A stretch of 64,000 nucleotides of DNA from Mesorhizobium sp. (GTDB lineage: Bacteria; Pseudomonadota; Alphaproteobacteria; Rhizobiales; Rhizobiaceae). A program made the translations under genes and the position numbers. This document shows positions 19,204 to 29,309 of the stretch, piece by piece (position 1 is the first letter of the stretch; each line of letters begins with the position of its first letter). The stretch is from the NCBI RefSeq assembly GCF_004963255.1, contig NZ_SUGA01000014.1:62001-126000 (forward strand). Reading direction: 5' to 3'. The notes under the pieces are model-generated. The model saw only the letters and a list, made by a program, of their open reading frames with translations. It did no database searches and was not told the origin of the DNA.

Positions 19204-21366
19204 ATGACGGAGCTCGACGAGCGCAAGCTCGATCCTGCCGTAGCCCTTTCTTCACTCGACGAGACCGCGCCGCGCGAACCGCACCGGCTGTTCGCCCTCA
19301 AGCAGGGGGATTGCTTCGCAGTCGCCGACGCCTATGGCGACATCAGGGGCTCGGGCGACGGGTTCTTCCGTGACGACACGCGCGTGCTCTCCGAATTCCG
19401 GCTGACCATCGGCGGCAGGCAGATGTCGCTGCTCGGCGCTTCGCTGAGCCAGGACAATGTGCTGTTCACGTCCAACCTGACCAACCTGCCGATCCAAAGT
19501 GCCGTTGGCCGCGACATCCCGCAAGGCGCGATTCATATCGAACGGGTCAGACTGATCTGGCAGGACAGGTTGTTCGAGCGAATCACGCTGTCCAACTACA
19601 GCCGCGAGCATTCGACCATCACCGTCTCGCTGCATTTCGCCGCCGACTTCCGCGACATGTTCGAGGTGCGTGGCTCGACGCGGGTGAAGCGCGGCACGAC
19701 ACATGTCGCCAAGACCGAAAAGGAGTCCGTCATGCTCGGCTATGACGGCCTCGACGGGCTCCCACGACTATCGGCGATCTCCTTTTCGCAGGCGCCCGAC
19801 AAATTGAGCGACAACCGCGCCGACTTCCTGATCGCGGTGACCAAGCGCAGCCAGAAAGTGCTTTATGTCGAAGTCGGCCCGGAAGTCTCCGAGGCTCCCA
19901 GTCGCGACCGTTTCCGCGCCGCGGCGGCTCGGGCCCGCTTCGGCATGCGTGCCAAGCGGCGTCATGGCGCTACGGTGCACAGTTCGGGCCGCGTCTTCAA
20001 CGACTGGGTCGAGCGCGCTCGCGCCGACGTGGCGCTGCTCACCACCGAGCTTCCGACCGGGCCCTATCCCTATGCCGGCATCCCCTGGTTCTCGACGGCG
20101 TTCGGCCGCGACGGGGTGATCTCCAGCCTGCAGATGCTGTGGCTCAATCCCGGGCTGGCGCGGGGCGTGCTGGCTTTTCTGGCCGAGCACCAGGCGACCG
20201 AAACGTCGCCCTTTTCGGATTCCCAACCCGGCAAGATCATGCATGAGACGCGCAAAGGTGAGATGGCGGCGCTGCGCGAGCTTCCCTTCGGGCGCTACTA
20301 TGGCGGTGTCGACACCACGCCGCTCTATATCCATCTGGCTTCCGCCTATGCCGATCGCACCGGCGACATGGCGTTCATCGATCAATTGTGGCCTTCGCTC
20401 AAGGCCGCCGCCGAATGGACGGAGGAGGCGAGCCGCGCCACCGGCTTCGTCACCTATCAGCGCGCCGCCGAGTCCGGTCTCGCCAACCAGGGCTGGAAGG
20501 ACAGCTTCGATTCAGTGTTCCACGCCGACGGCCGCATTCCAAAAGGACCGATCGCCCTGGTCGAGGTGCAGGGCTACGTCTTCGCCGCTTTCCGCGGCAT
20601 GGCGGCGCTCGCACGCCGCCGCGGCGAATTCGCCGACGCCGAGCACTGGGAGAACCGCGCCGAGGAAATGCGGGTCGCCGTGGAACGCGACTTCTGGCTC
20701 GACGACATGAATTTCTACGCCCTGGCCATCGATGGCGAGGGCCAGCCATGCAAGGTGCGAACGTCGAATGCCGGGCACCTGCTGTTTGTCGGATTGCCGC
20801 AGCCCGAGCGAGCCAGGCTGGTCGCCGACCAGCTGCTGTCGGCCTCCTTCCATTCCGGCTGGGGGCTGAGGACGCTGGCCGACGACGCGGTGTTCTTCAA
20901 CCCGATGTCCTACCACAACGGCTCGATCTGGCCGCATGACACAGCACTTTGCGGTGTCGGCCTGGCGCGTTACGGCGAGCGCGACAGCGTGGTGCGGCTG
21001 ATGAGCGGCACGTTCGAATCGGCCGTGCATTTCAACATGCGGCTGCCGGAACTGTTCTGCGGCTTCGCCCGGGCTCCGGGCGAGGCGCCCATCGCCTATC
21101 CCGTGGCTTGCCTGCCGCAGGCCTGGTCGGCCGGTTCCACCTTCATGCTGATGCAGGCATGCCTCGGGCTGGAGATCGATGGCTGGAAGGGCGAATTGCA
21201 TGTCACGCGTCCGAGGCTGCCGATTGGCATCGATACGCTCATGATCAGGCACCTGGCGGTCGGCGACAAAGCGATCGATCTCACCTTCCAACGGGTCGGC
21301 GACCGCGTTGCCGCCTTCCTGTCCGACCGACATGAAGGCCAGGTTCCGCTCATCGTGCGCACGTAA
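19204..21366 (+). CDS. Amylo-alpha-1,6-glucosidase/glycogen-debranching-type GH
   Basis: GDE N-terminal-type domain (FALKQGDCFAVADAYGDIRGSGDGFFRDDTRVLSEF) and (alpha/alpha)6-barrel region (GIPWFSTAFGRDGVISSLQML). Confidence 0.88.
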   Translation: MTELDERKLDPAVALSSLDETAPREPHRLFALKQGDCFAVADAYGDIRGSGDGFFRDDTRVLSEFRLTIGGRQMSLLGASLSQDNVLFTSNLTNLPIQSAVGRDIPQGAIHIERVRLIWQDRLFERITLSNYSREHSTITVSLHFAADFRDMFEVRGSTRVKRGTTHVAKTEKESVMLGYDGLDGLPRLSAISFSQAPDKLSDNRADFLIAVTKRSQKVLYVEVGPEVSEAPSRDRFRAAAARARFGMRAKRRHGATVHSSGRVFNDWVERARADVALLTTELPTGPYPYAGIPWFSTAFGRDGVISSLQMLWLNPGLARGVLAFLAEHQATETSPFSDSQPGKIMHETRKGEMAALRELPFGRYYGGVDTTPLYIHLASAYADRTGDMAFIDQLWPSLKAAAEWTEEASRATGFVTYQRAAESGLANQGWKDSFDSVFHADGRIPKGPIALVEVQGYVFAAFRGMAALARRRGEFADAEHWENRAEEMRVAVERDFWLDDMNFYALAIDGEGQPCKVRTSNAGHLLFVGLPQPERARLVADQLLSASFHSGWGLRTLADDAVFFNPMSYHNGSIWPHDTALCGVGLARYGERDSVVRLMSGTFESAVHFNMRLPELFCGFARAPGEAPIAYPVACLPQAWSAGSTFMLMQACLGLEIDGWKGELHVTRPRLPIGIDTLMIRHLAVGDKAIDLTFQRVGDRVAAFLSDRHEGQVPLIVRT

Positions 21367-21407
21367 ACAAAGCGCCACAACCCCGCGGCCAACAATCGAA
21401 AAATGTC

Positions 21408-21432
21408 GGAACTGATCGCTGGTTCGCGCGTT
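21408..21432 (+). promoter_or_regulatory. Candidate EcfG/RpoE2-type general stress promoter upstream of otsA
   Basis: GGAAC-N16-CGTT, exact consensus, about 80 nt before ATG 21515. Confidence 0.72.
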
Positions 21433-21514
21433 GCAGACCTAAGCCGGTCTGCCCGTCCGCGGCCGGCAAGAACGAAAACAATGAACGGACGGCCGGAGGC
21501 AACCTGGCATTTCA

Positions 21515-23308
21515 ATGACACAATACGGCGCCGACCTGCTACTGGTCCTTATTCTCGCAAGCCTTGGACTGTCCGCTCTAGCGATTTTCATTTCGATATC
21601 CCGGTACCGCCGCAATCACCCGAGGGCATCCGTCATGCCGGTCCCCGGCGACGACACCGCCACCGAGGCGGCACGAAAGCTGTTGCGCGAATTCGAGAAG
21701 AACGGGCAGTCGGTCGATGCGGCTCTGGTCTCATGGTCGCCCGATACCCTGCGCAAGATTCTTGCCGAGGACTTGCCGGACGCGCAGGTCATCGTGGTCT
21801 CCAATCGTGAGCCTTATATCCACAACGAGACCAAGGACGGCGAGGTCGAACTCGTAGTGCCGGCGAGCGGGCTGGTATCGGCGCTGGAGCCGATCACGCG
21901 CGCCTGCGGCGGCACCTGGATCGCCTATGGCGGCGGCACCGCAGACCGGACGGTGGTCGACGAACATGACCGCGTGCAGGTGCCGCCCGGCCATCCCTCC
22001 TACACGCTGCGCCGGGTCTGGCTGAGCGACGAGGAATATCAAGGCTACTATCTCGGCTTTGCCAATGAAGGCCTGTGGCCGCTCTGCCATATCGCCTTTA
22101 CGCGGCCGATTTTTCGGGAGTCGGACTGGGAGGCCTATGAAGCCGTCAACCGCAAGTTTGCCGACACGGTGGTTGCCGAGGCGCGCAACGAGCGGCCGAT
22201 CGTGCTCGTCCAGGACTATCACTTCGCGCTTCTGCCGCGCATGATCCGCGAGCGCCTGCCCGATGCGATCGTCATCACCTTCTGGCACATCCCCTGGCCG
22301 AACTCGGAGGTGTTCAGCATCTGTCCCTGGCGCGAGCGCATCCTGGATGGTCTGCTCGGCAGCTCGATCGTAGGCTTCCATACCCAATACCACGCCAATA
22401 ACTTTACCGAGAGCGTCGATCGCTTCATGGAAAGCCGCATCGAGCGCGCCGATGCCGCCATTTCCTACGGCGGCCAGGTGACACTGGTGCACTCCTATCC
22501 GATTTCGATCGAATGGCCGGACGATCTCCTGAAAGCGTTGCCCAGCGTCGAGGAATGCCGGCTGCGCGTGCGCAAGCGGCACAGGCTTCCAGCCGGCGCT
22601 AAGCTGTGCGTCGGTGTCGAGCGTCTCGACTATACCAAGGGAATTCTCGACCGCTTCCGTGCGTTGGAGGAGCTGTTCATCCGTCACCCTGAAATGGTGG
22701 GTAAAGTCGTGTTCCTGCAGGTCGCGGCGCCGAGCCGGGGTACGTTGCCGGCCTACAAACAGCTGCACGAGGAGTGTCTGCGCTGTGCCGACGAACTCAA
22801 CCAGCGTTACGGCAGCGCATCCTACCGGCCGGTGGTCATGGTGGCCGAGCATCATTCGCAAGCGGCAGTTTATGAACTTTATCGCGCCGCCGATGTCTGT
22901 CTGGTAACCAGCCTGCATGACGGCATGAACCTGGTCGCCAAGGAGTTCGTCGCGGCGCGCGACGACGAGCAGGGCGTGCTTTTGCTCAGCACCTTCGCCG
23001 GCGCCTCGCGCGAGCTGCTGGAGGCGCTGATCGTCAATCCTTACGACGCGGCGATGATGAGCGAGGCGATGCTGCAGGCGCTGACCATGGGGCCGGACGA
23101 GCAGCGCGAGCGCATGCGGCGCATGCGCGACATCGTGCGCGACAACAATGTCTATCGCTGGGCCGGCAGCATGCTGCTCGACGCGGCGCGGCTGAGGAAG
23201 CGCGGCGACCTGGATCGAGTCACGGCCTTATACGAACGGCCGGCAGGCCCGACCGGCGACAATGTCGTTTCCATGTTCGAACGCAAACAGGCAGTGGGAT
23301 TTAGATGA
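21515..23308 (+). CDS. otsA: Trehalose-6-phosphate synthase (GT20) with N-terminal transmembrane anchor
   Basis: TM helix [23 protein letters not shown]20 motifs ([44 protein letters not shown]). Confidence 0.85.
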   Translation: MTQYGADLLLVLILASLGLSALAIFISISRYRRNHPRASVMPVPGDDTATEAARKLLREFEKNGQSVDAALVSWSPDTLRKILAEDLPDAQVIVVSNREPYIHNETKDGEVELVVPASGLVSALEPITRACGGTWIAYGGGTADRTVVDEHDRVQVPPGHPSYTLRRVWLSDEEYQGYYLGFANEGLWPLCHIAFTRPIFRESDWEAYEAVNRKFADTVVAEARNERPIVLVQDYHFALLPRMIRERLPDAIVITFWHIPWPNSEVFSICPWRERILDGLLGSSIVGFHTQYHANNFTESVDRFMESRIERADAAISYGGQVTLVHSYPISIEWPDDLLKALPSVEECRLRVRKRHRLPAGAKLCVGVERLDYTKGILDRFRALEELFIRHPEMVGKVVFLQVAAPSRGTLPAYKQLHEECLRCADELNQRYGSASYRPVVMVAEHHSQAAVYELYRAADVCLVTSLHDGMNLVAKEFVAARDDEQGVLLLSTFAGASRELLEALIVNPYDAAMMSEAMLQALTMGPDEQRERMRRMRDIVRDNNVYRWAGSMLLDAARLRKRGDLDRVTALYERPAGPTGDNVVSMFERKQAVGFR

Positions 23309-24087
23309 ACATCCAGGCAGACCTCACCCCGCCGCTTCCAGAAGGACGGTGGGCGCTTTTCCTCGACATCGACGGCACCTTGCTGGAGCACGCCGCGCAT
23401 CCCGACGCCGTCTCGGTCAGCGAGGAGTTGCGCGTTCTTCTGCAGACGATCGAGCGGCGCCTGGACGGCGCGCTCGCCTTCATCACCGGCCGCTCGATCG
23501 CGGCCGTGGACCATCTGTTCGATCCGTTGAAGCTCAGGATTGCCGGCCTCTACGGGCTGGAGCACAGGCTTCTCCCGGACGGACCGATCGAGGCCGCGGA
23601 CGAACCGGCGGATATGGCGGCGCTCGCCGACGAGATCGAACTGGAGCTGGCAAGCAAGGCCGTCTATGTCGAACGCAAGGGGCCGGTGCTCGCCATCCAC
23701 ACGAGAGCAGCACCACAGCTTCTGGCGCGGGCGACGGAACTGGTCGAGGCAGCGCTTGAGCGCTTGCCCAAGGGCTACCGCGTGATCGCCGGCAATGCCG
23801 GCGTCGAGCTGATGCCGCTCGAAGCCGCCAAGGGCGCCGCGATCCGGCGCTTCATGCAGCTCGAACCTTTCACCGGCCGGCGTCCGGTGTTCCTCGGCGA
23901 CGATACATCCGACGAGAACGGCTTCGAGACGGTCAATGCCGCGGGAGGAATCTCGATCCGCGTGAAGCCGCAGGGCGAGACGGCCGCCCGCTTCGCCATC
24001 GAAGACGTGGCTGGCGCCATCTCTTGGCTCGAAGCCAATTTTGCGGAGCCTGCCGCGCAGGCGCCCAGCCGCAATCTCGTTGCCTAA
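23305..24087 (+). CDS. otsB: Trehalose-6-phosphate phosphatase (HAD superfamily)
   Basis: FLDIDGTLLEHA, GLYGLEHR, FLGDDTSDENGFE; 4-nt overlap with otsA. Confidence 0.93.
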   Translation: MNIQADLTPPLPEGRWALFLDIDGTLLEHAAHPDAVSVSEELRVLLQTIERRLDGALAFITGRSIAAVDHLFDPLKLRIAGLYGLEHRLLPDGPIEAADEPADMAALADEIELELASKAVYVERKGPVLAIHTRAAPQLLARATELVEAALERLPKGYRVIAGNAGVELMPLEAAKGAAIRRFMQLEPFTGRRPVFLGDDTSDENGFETVNAAGGISIRVKPQGETAARFAIEDVAGAISWLEANFAEPAAQAPSRNLVA

Positions 24088-24107
24088 ACCGGTCAGGTGC
24101 TCCGCAG

Positions 24108-24851
24108 CTACTGCTGCTGCAGGCCCGTGATCATGGCGATGATCTCGTTCTTGTCGGTCTTCCTGGTCTCGCGCACGCCGATCTGCTTGCCGCGCCTCAG
24201 GACGCAGATGCGGTCCGACAGTTTGAACACCTGGTCGAGGCTGTGGCTGATGATCAGGATGCCGACATTGCGCTGCTTGAGCGACTGAACGATCATCTCC
24301 ACCCTGGCGGTCTCGGCGACACCAAGCGCGGCCGTCGGCTCGTCGAGAAGGATCAGCTTGCTTGCCCAGTGCGTCGCCCTGGCGATCGCGACGCCCTGCC
24401 GCTGACCGCCGGAGAGGTCGCGAATGGTGGCGTGCGCGGAAGGGATGCGCACGTCGAGCTCCTTCACCAGTTTCTCCGTCTCGGCGATCATGCGGCGGCG
24501 GTCGAGCAGGCCGAAGCGGTTCAGCGGCTCGCGGCCGAGGAACATGTTCATATAGACCGTCTGCTGGTCCGCCAAAGCGAGATCCTGGTAGACGACCTCG
24601 ATGCCATGCGCGCGCCCCATCGTCGCGTTCGACATCGTCACCGGCTTGCCCTCGATTGTGATCGTGCCCGAGGAGGGCGGGTGCACACCGGAGATGATCT
24701 TGACCAGCGTCGACTTGCCGGCGCCGTTGTCGCCGACAAGCGCGACGATCTCGCCAGGAAAGACCTCAAGCGAGAAGTTCTCGATCGCGGTGAGGCCGCC
24801 GAAATGCTTGCGGATGTCCTGAAGCTGAAGGATGGGGGCGCTTGGAGTCAT
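24108..24851 (-). CDS. Sugar ABC transporter ATP-binding protein
   Basis: Walker A GDNGAGKSTLVK; LSGGQRQGVAIARA; LDEPTAALGV. Confidence 0.93.
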   Translation of the reverse strand: MTPSAPILQLQDIRKHFGGLTAIENFSLEVFPGEIVALVGDNGAGKSTLVKIISGVHPPSSGTITIEGKPVTMSNATMGRAHGIEVVYQDLALADQQTVYMNMFLGREPLNRFGLLDRRRMIAETEKLVKELDVRIPSAHATIRDLSGGQRQGVAIARATHWASKLILLDEPTAALGVAETARVEMIVQSLKQRNVGILIISHSLDQVFKLSDRICVLRRGKQIGVRETRKTDKNEIIAMITGLQQQ

Positions 24852-24860
24852 GGTTTTCTC

Positions 24861-26060
24861 CTAGACGGGCCAGGCATAGGGCTCGCCAAAACCGTTCTCG
24901 ATCGTTTCAACCACAGGCTTGCCCTTCGAGATGCCGGAGACACCGACGACATAGGCGCGGGTGACGAAAGCCTGGCCGCGGAAGCCGAAGACGGCGCTGT
25001 CGCCAGGCCTCGGCGAATTTGCGCCGGCTGCGTCGATCATGGCGTAGTAGTCGATCGCCGAAGGCGGCGGCACTTCGACGCTCCTGAGCGCCGAAGCGGC
25101 GGCGGTCGGCTCGGCCGAGACGATCGCCTTGACGTCATAGTCCGGGAAGATCGGATCGATATAGAAGCCGCCGCCGAAGCAGTAGGCCTTGCCGCCCGAC
25201 AGATGCGAGACCTCGGTGAGATAGAGCACGGCAGGCAGTTCCGGCAGGTCTTCCATAACATGCAGCGCCGTGGTGCCGTGCAGGCCGTTGCCGGGTTCGC
25301 ATTGCGTGGCGCCGGCTTCCGCCAGCGCGGGCAGCATGACGCTCGACGTGGTGCCCGGCGCGTTGATTTCGATCCCCTTGCGGCCCGCCTTGACGAGCGC
25401 CTCGGCGGCCTTGCTCAGTGTCGCCAGATTGGGTGTCGGCAACACCTTTCGCGCGGCATGGTCGAAGAGCAGGGCAGGGAAGGTGGTGATGCCGGCGAAG
25501 CGGCCGCCTGGAACGGCGTCGAGTCGATCCGCGACGGCGACGACATCCCCGGCGTCGAAGCCGCCTTCATGGCCGCGGTAGAAAATATCGCCTTCAGCCG
25601 CAACGCGGGCGAGCAGGTCCTGGACATAGCCGGCGGTCTTGGCGCCCCTGCCTGCTTCCTCGGCCTTGGTGTCGTTGAAGACGGTCCAGTAGTCCGGCTT
25701 GAAGGTCCTTGCCGCCGCGTCCGCTTCGAATTTCGCGATCTGCTGCAGATGGCCGAGATGGCCAAGCTGCATGCCGGCCTTGTGGGTGGCGCGCGCGCAG
25801 GCCATGTCGACCGCAACAGCGCGTTCGATGCCGCCGCGCATCACCGCCTTGCAAAAGGAGCCGGAGCGGCCGACCTGCTTGGTCATGGCGAAAATCTTCA
25901 GGCCGAGCCGATCGGCTTCCTGCTTGAGGACCTTTGCATTGTGCTCGACCGTGTCGAGATCGAGCACATAGGCGTTGGCCGGCAGCTTGCCCTGCTGGTG
26001 AAGGCCGATCGCCGCTTCGATGAAGGCGGGGTTGCGGCGGCGCAGAACGTCGAGAAACAT
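24861..26060 (-). CDS. YhfX-like PLP-dependent enzyme (alanine racemase-fold)
   Basis: ANAYVLDLDTVEHNAKVLKQEADRLGLKIFAMTKQVGRS with PLP-lysine context; overall resemblance to the YhfX family. Confidence 0.75.
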   Translation of the reverse strand: MFLDVLRRRNPAFIEAAIGLHQQGKLPANAYVLDLDTVEHNAKVLKQEADRLGLKIFAMTKQVGRSGSFCKAVMRGGIERAVAVDMACARATHKAGMQLGHLGHLQQIAKFEADAAARTFKPDYWTVFNDTKAEEAGRGAKTAGYVQDLLARVAAEGDIFYRGHEGGFDAGDVVAVADRLDAVPGGRFAGITTFPALLFDHAARKVLPTPNLATLSKAAEALVKAGRKGIEINAPGTTSSVMLPALAEAGATQCEPGNGLHGTTALHVMEDLPELPAVLYLTEVSHLSGGKAYCFGGGFYIDPIFPDYDVKAIVSAEPTAAASALRSVEVPPPSAIDYYAMIDAAGANSPRPGDSAVFGFRGQAFVTRAYVVGVSGISKGKPVVETIENGFGEPYAWPV

Positions 26061-26073
26061 GGAAAAGGTTCCT

Positions 26074-27045
26074 TTAGCGGGATTTGTCGCGCAGCGACAC
26101 GGCGACGGCGGTGAGAATGATCAGGCCGCGCACGATCATCTGGTCGGAGACCGAAAGACCCATCAGGATCAGCCCGTTGTTCAGCATGCCCATCATCAGC
26201 GAGCCAACGAGGGCGCCGACGATCGAGCCCTTGCCGCCATTGAGCAGCGTGCCGCCGACGATGACGGCGGCGATGACCGTCATCAGATCGGTCTCGCCGA
26301 GCGTGTATTTCGCCGCTTGCAGGCGGCCGGCGTAGAGCAGACCCGCAAGCCCCGCGAGCCCGCCGCTGATGGTGAGCACGGCCAGCCTGATCTTCGGTAC
26401 GCTGATCCCGGAAACGCTTGCAGCGCGGGCATTGTCGCCGGTCGCCAGCACATGCGCGCCAAAACGCGTCTCGCGGTAAACGAGGTGGCCGATCGCGATG
26501 GCGATCACCGTCCACCAGATTAGCGAGGGCACGCCGAGCAGCGAGCCGGAACCGAAGAAACCGGTGAAGGCCTCGTTGGTGACCGAGATCGAACGCAGAT
26601 CGGTCATCGAGCGCGAGACGCCGGCGAATAGGCCCATCGTCGCCAGCGTCACCAGGAAGGACGGCAGCCTGACATAGGCGACCAGCGCGCCGTTGATGAG
26701 GCCGATCAGGATTCCGGCGCCGAGGCCGGCGACGATGCCCACCGCCATCCCGTAGGAGGCGATGGTGACGGCAGCGGCGAGCGCCGATACCGCCACGATC
26801 GAGCCGATCGAAAGGTCGATCTCGCCGGCCGACATGACGAAGACGAGGCCGATCGCCATGATCGTCACCGGCGCCGTCTGCAGCACGATGTTGGAGAGGT
26901 TGCGGACGGTGAGGAAGCCGCTGTCCCTCAGCATGAAGGCGAAGAACAGGAAGATCGCCAGGAAGCCGAGATAGACGACATATTGCTGCAGATTGAAGCG
27001 GCTGGCGAAGCTGCCCATCTCGGTGCCGGTGTTGGCGCTGGTCAT
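26074..27045 (-). CDS. Sugar ABC transporter permease (RbsC family)
   Basis: SAGEIDLSIGSIVAVSAL; AVIVGGTLLNGGKGSIVGALVG. Confidence 0.92.
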   Translation of the reverse strand: MTSANTGTEMGSFASRFNLQQYVVYLGFLAIFLFFAFMLRDSGFLTVRNLSNIVLQTAPVTIMAIGLVFVMSAGEIDLSIGSIVAVSALAAAVTIASYGMAVGIVAGLGAGILIGLINGALVAYVRLPSFLVTLATMGLFAGVSRSMTDLRSISVTNEAFTGFFGSGSLLGVPSLIWWTVIAIAIGHLVYRETRFGAHVLATGDNARAASVSGISVPKIRLAVLTISGGLAGLAGLLYAGRLQAAKYTLGETDLMTVIAAVIVGGTLLNGGKGSIVGALVGSLMMGMLNNGLILMGLSVSDQMIVRGLIILTAVAVSLRDKSR

Positions 27046-27088
27046 GTTCGATCTCCGATGGTGCGTGCTTCGCAGCCTGCCATGCCGT

Positions 27089-28150
27089 CTATTTCACGGC
27101 GTCCGCGATGGTCGCGGGCACGTCCTTGTTGAGCGATTTCTTCCAGCCGTCCTTCACCGTGTCCTTGGTGACGGCGATGGAATCGACCGCGTAAAAAGGC
27201 CCGGCCTTCAGGCCGACCAGCGAGCCTGCGGAGGCTCGCGCCAGCGTCACGCCGATCGAATAGGCCTCGTCGGCGACAAGGGCTGCGATGTTACCACCTT
27301 TGACCATGTCGAGCGCGGCCGGTTCGTTGAGGTCGAGCGTGACGATCTTGGTGTGCGTGTTGCCGGCGGCGCGCAGCGCTGAGAGGACGCTCAGCGCCGG
27401 TTCGGCCCAGGTGACATAGATGCCGTCGAGGTCCGGGTGCTGGGTGATCATCGCCTGCGCGATATCCTCTGAGCGCGCCGGGTCGGCCATACCGGCCTCG
27501 GCGGCGATCTTCATGTCGGGATAGTCCTGCTCGATGGTCTTCTTGAAGGCGCCGTCGCGCTGGTTGGTGACGTAGAAATCGGCGTCGTGGAAGATGTAGC
27601 CGACCTTGCCCTTCTTGCCGAGGGCCTCCGCCATGGCGATGCCGGCCTTGTTGCCCATCTGGAAGAGGTCGTCGGAGACGATGGTGACGTAATCCGTGCC
27701 CTGCTTGTAGCCGGCCGGGCTATTGTCGACGAAGCCGAGTTTGACGCCGGCCTGGCGGGCCGGATCGTAGACGGAGGCCGCGGTTGCCGGATCGACTGGA
27801 AGCGACAGGATGATCGACGGCTTCTTGGCCATCACCGTCTCGACATCGGCCTTCTGGCGGGCGGCGTCGAAGCCGGCGTCGGTCTGCGCCACCACCTCGA
27901 TGCCCAGACGCTTGAACTCGTCGCGCGCCCCTGCGTTGACGGCGTTGGTGTACTCGCTCATCTCGTGCCAGACGAGGGCCGCGGTAAACTTGCCGTCCTT
28001 GATCTGCTGCTCCTGCGCCGCCGTCAGCGTCAGCGAGGCCGCCGGAACCGGCTTCTCGCCGTTCGGCCCGGTGGTGACGCCTTCGGCGGCGAAGGCGTGG
28101 GCGGCGAACAGGCTCGCCAATACAGTCATGATACCAAATGCTTTGCGCAT
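27089..28150 (-). CDS. Sugar ABC transporter substrate-binding protein (paralog 1)
   Basis: Signal peptide; Peripla_BP_4-like; close paralog of the 28213-29274 product. Confidence 0.9.
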   Translation of the reverse strand: MRKAFGIMTVLASLFAAHAFAAEGVTTGPNGEKPVPAASLTLTAAQEQQIKDGKFTAALVWHEMSEYTNAVNAGARDEFKRLGIEVVAQTDAGFDAARQKADVETVMAKKPSIILSLPVDPATAASVYDPARQAGVKLGFVDNSPAGYKQGTDYVTIVSDDLFQMGNKAGIAMAEALGKKGKVGYIFHDADFYVTNQRDGAFKKTIEQDYPDMKIAAEAGMADPARSEDIAQAMITQHPDLDGIYVTWAEPALSVLSALRAAGNTHTKIVTLDLNEPAALDMVKGGNIAALVADEAYSIGVTLARASAGSLVGLKAGPFYAVDSIAVTKDTVKDGWKKSLNKDVPATIADAVK

Positions 28151-28212
28151 ATCCGTTCCCCTTCTTGTTCAGGAAGATAGCTCCGGCCCGGCAAGCCGGC
28201 CGGAGCGTTGGC

Positions 28213-29274
28213 TCACTTCGCCGCGTCGAGCACCGACTGCGGCGCGTCGCGGTTGAGCGAGTCCTTCCAGCCCTGGGAGACGTTCTCCTTGGTCACGGTC
28301 AGCGCCGGCGCGACGACGAAGGCGGGCGTCTGCTGGGCAAGCAGCGACTTCATGCCGGAGGCGGCCATTGCGCGGCCGAGCTCATAGGCCTTGTCGGCGA
28401 CGAGCGCGGCAACATTGCCGCCCTTGACCATGTCGAGCGCGACCGGCTCGGCAAGATCGAGCGTGACGATCTTGGTGTGGGTGTTGCCGGCGCCGCGCAG
28501 CGCCGAGAGCACGCCGTCGGCCGGCTCGGCCCAGGTCACGTAGATGCCGTCGAGATCGGGATGCTGCAGCAGCATGGCATTGGCCAGTTCCTCGGCTCGG
28601 GCCGGGTCGGAGATGCCCTGTTCGGCAACGATCTTGATGTCGGGATAGTCCTTCTCGATGGTCTTCTTGAAGGACTGGTCGCGCTGGTTGGTGACGTAAT
28701 AGTTGGCATCGTGGAAGATATAGCCGACCTTGCCCTTGCCGCCGATGGCCTTGGCCATGGCGTCGGCCGCCTGCTTGCCCATCTGGTAGAGGTCGTCGGT
28801 GACGATCGAGGCGTAGTCGGTGCCTTGCTTGTAATCCTTGGGCAAGTTCGACAGGAACACCAGCTTGACGCCGTCCTTGACCGCCTGCCGGAAGGCTTCG
28901 GCGGAGGTGACCGGGTCGAGCGGCAGCGCCAGGATGACGTTCGGCTTGGCGGCCAAAGCGGTTTCGATGTCGCTGCGCTGGCGAGCGGCGTCGAACTGCG
29001 CGTCGGTCTTGACCGCGATCGAGATGCCGGCGCGGGCGAACTCGTCGGTGGCGCCGGCGGTCACCGCGTTGGTGAAGTCGGAAGAGGTGTGCCACAGTAG
29101 GGCAGCCTTATAGCCCTTGTCCTTCAGCGCCGCGATGTCGGCATCGCTCAGCGTCAGGCTGGAACTCGGCGTGGCGGTCTCGCCCTGCGGACCGACCGTT
29201 TGCGCGTGAGCGGCGCCGGCGGCGAGCATCAATCCGCCGGCCAAGGTGGCGGCAATCCATTTCTTCATCAGCAT
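28213..29274 (-). CDS. Sugar ABC transporter substrate-binding protein (paralog 2)
   Basis: MLMKKWIAATLAGGLMLAAGAAHAQ signal peptide; shared GKVGYIFHDA(D/N)(F/Y)YVTNQRD and LDGIYVTWAEPA; start moved from 29739 to 29274. Confidence 0.9.
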   Translation of the reverse strand: MLMKKWIAATLAGGLMLAAGAAHAQTVGPQGETATPSSSLTLSDADIAALKDKGYKAALLWHTSSDFTNAVTAGATDEFARAGISIAVKTDAQFDAARQRSDIETALAAKPNVILALPLDPVTSAEAFRQAVKDGVKLVFLSNLPKDYKQGTDYASIVTDDLYQMGKQAADAMAKAIGGKGKVGYIFHDANYYVTNQRDQSFKKTIEKDYPDIKIVAEQGISDPARAEELANAMLLQHPDLDGIYVTWAEPADGVLSALRGAGNTHTKIVTLDLAEPVALDMVKGGNVAALVADKAYELGRAMAASGMKSLLAQQTPAFVVAPALTVTKENVSQGWKDSLNRDAPQSVLDAAK

Positions 29275-29309
29275 GTTTTCAGTCTCCCATTTTCTGCTTC
29301 GTTGGTCGC

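Noticed and set aside
24024-26114. 696-aa plus-strand ORF over the ATPase and YhfX-like genes
   Set aside because: Shadow ORF; composition is antisense-like and the minus-strand genes have clear family motifs.
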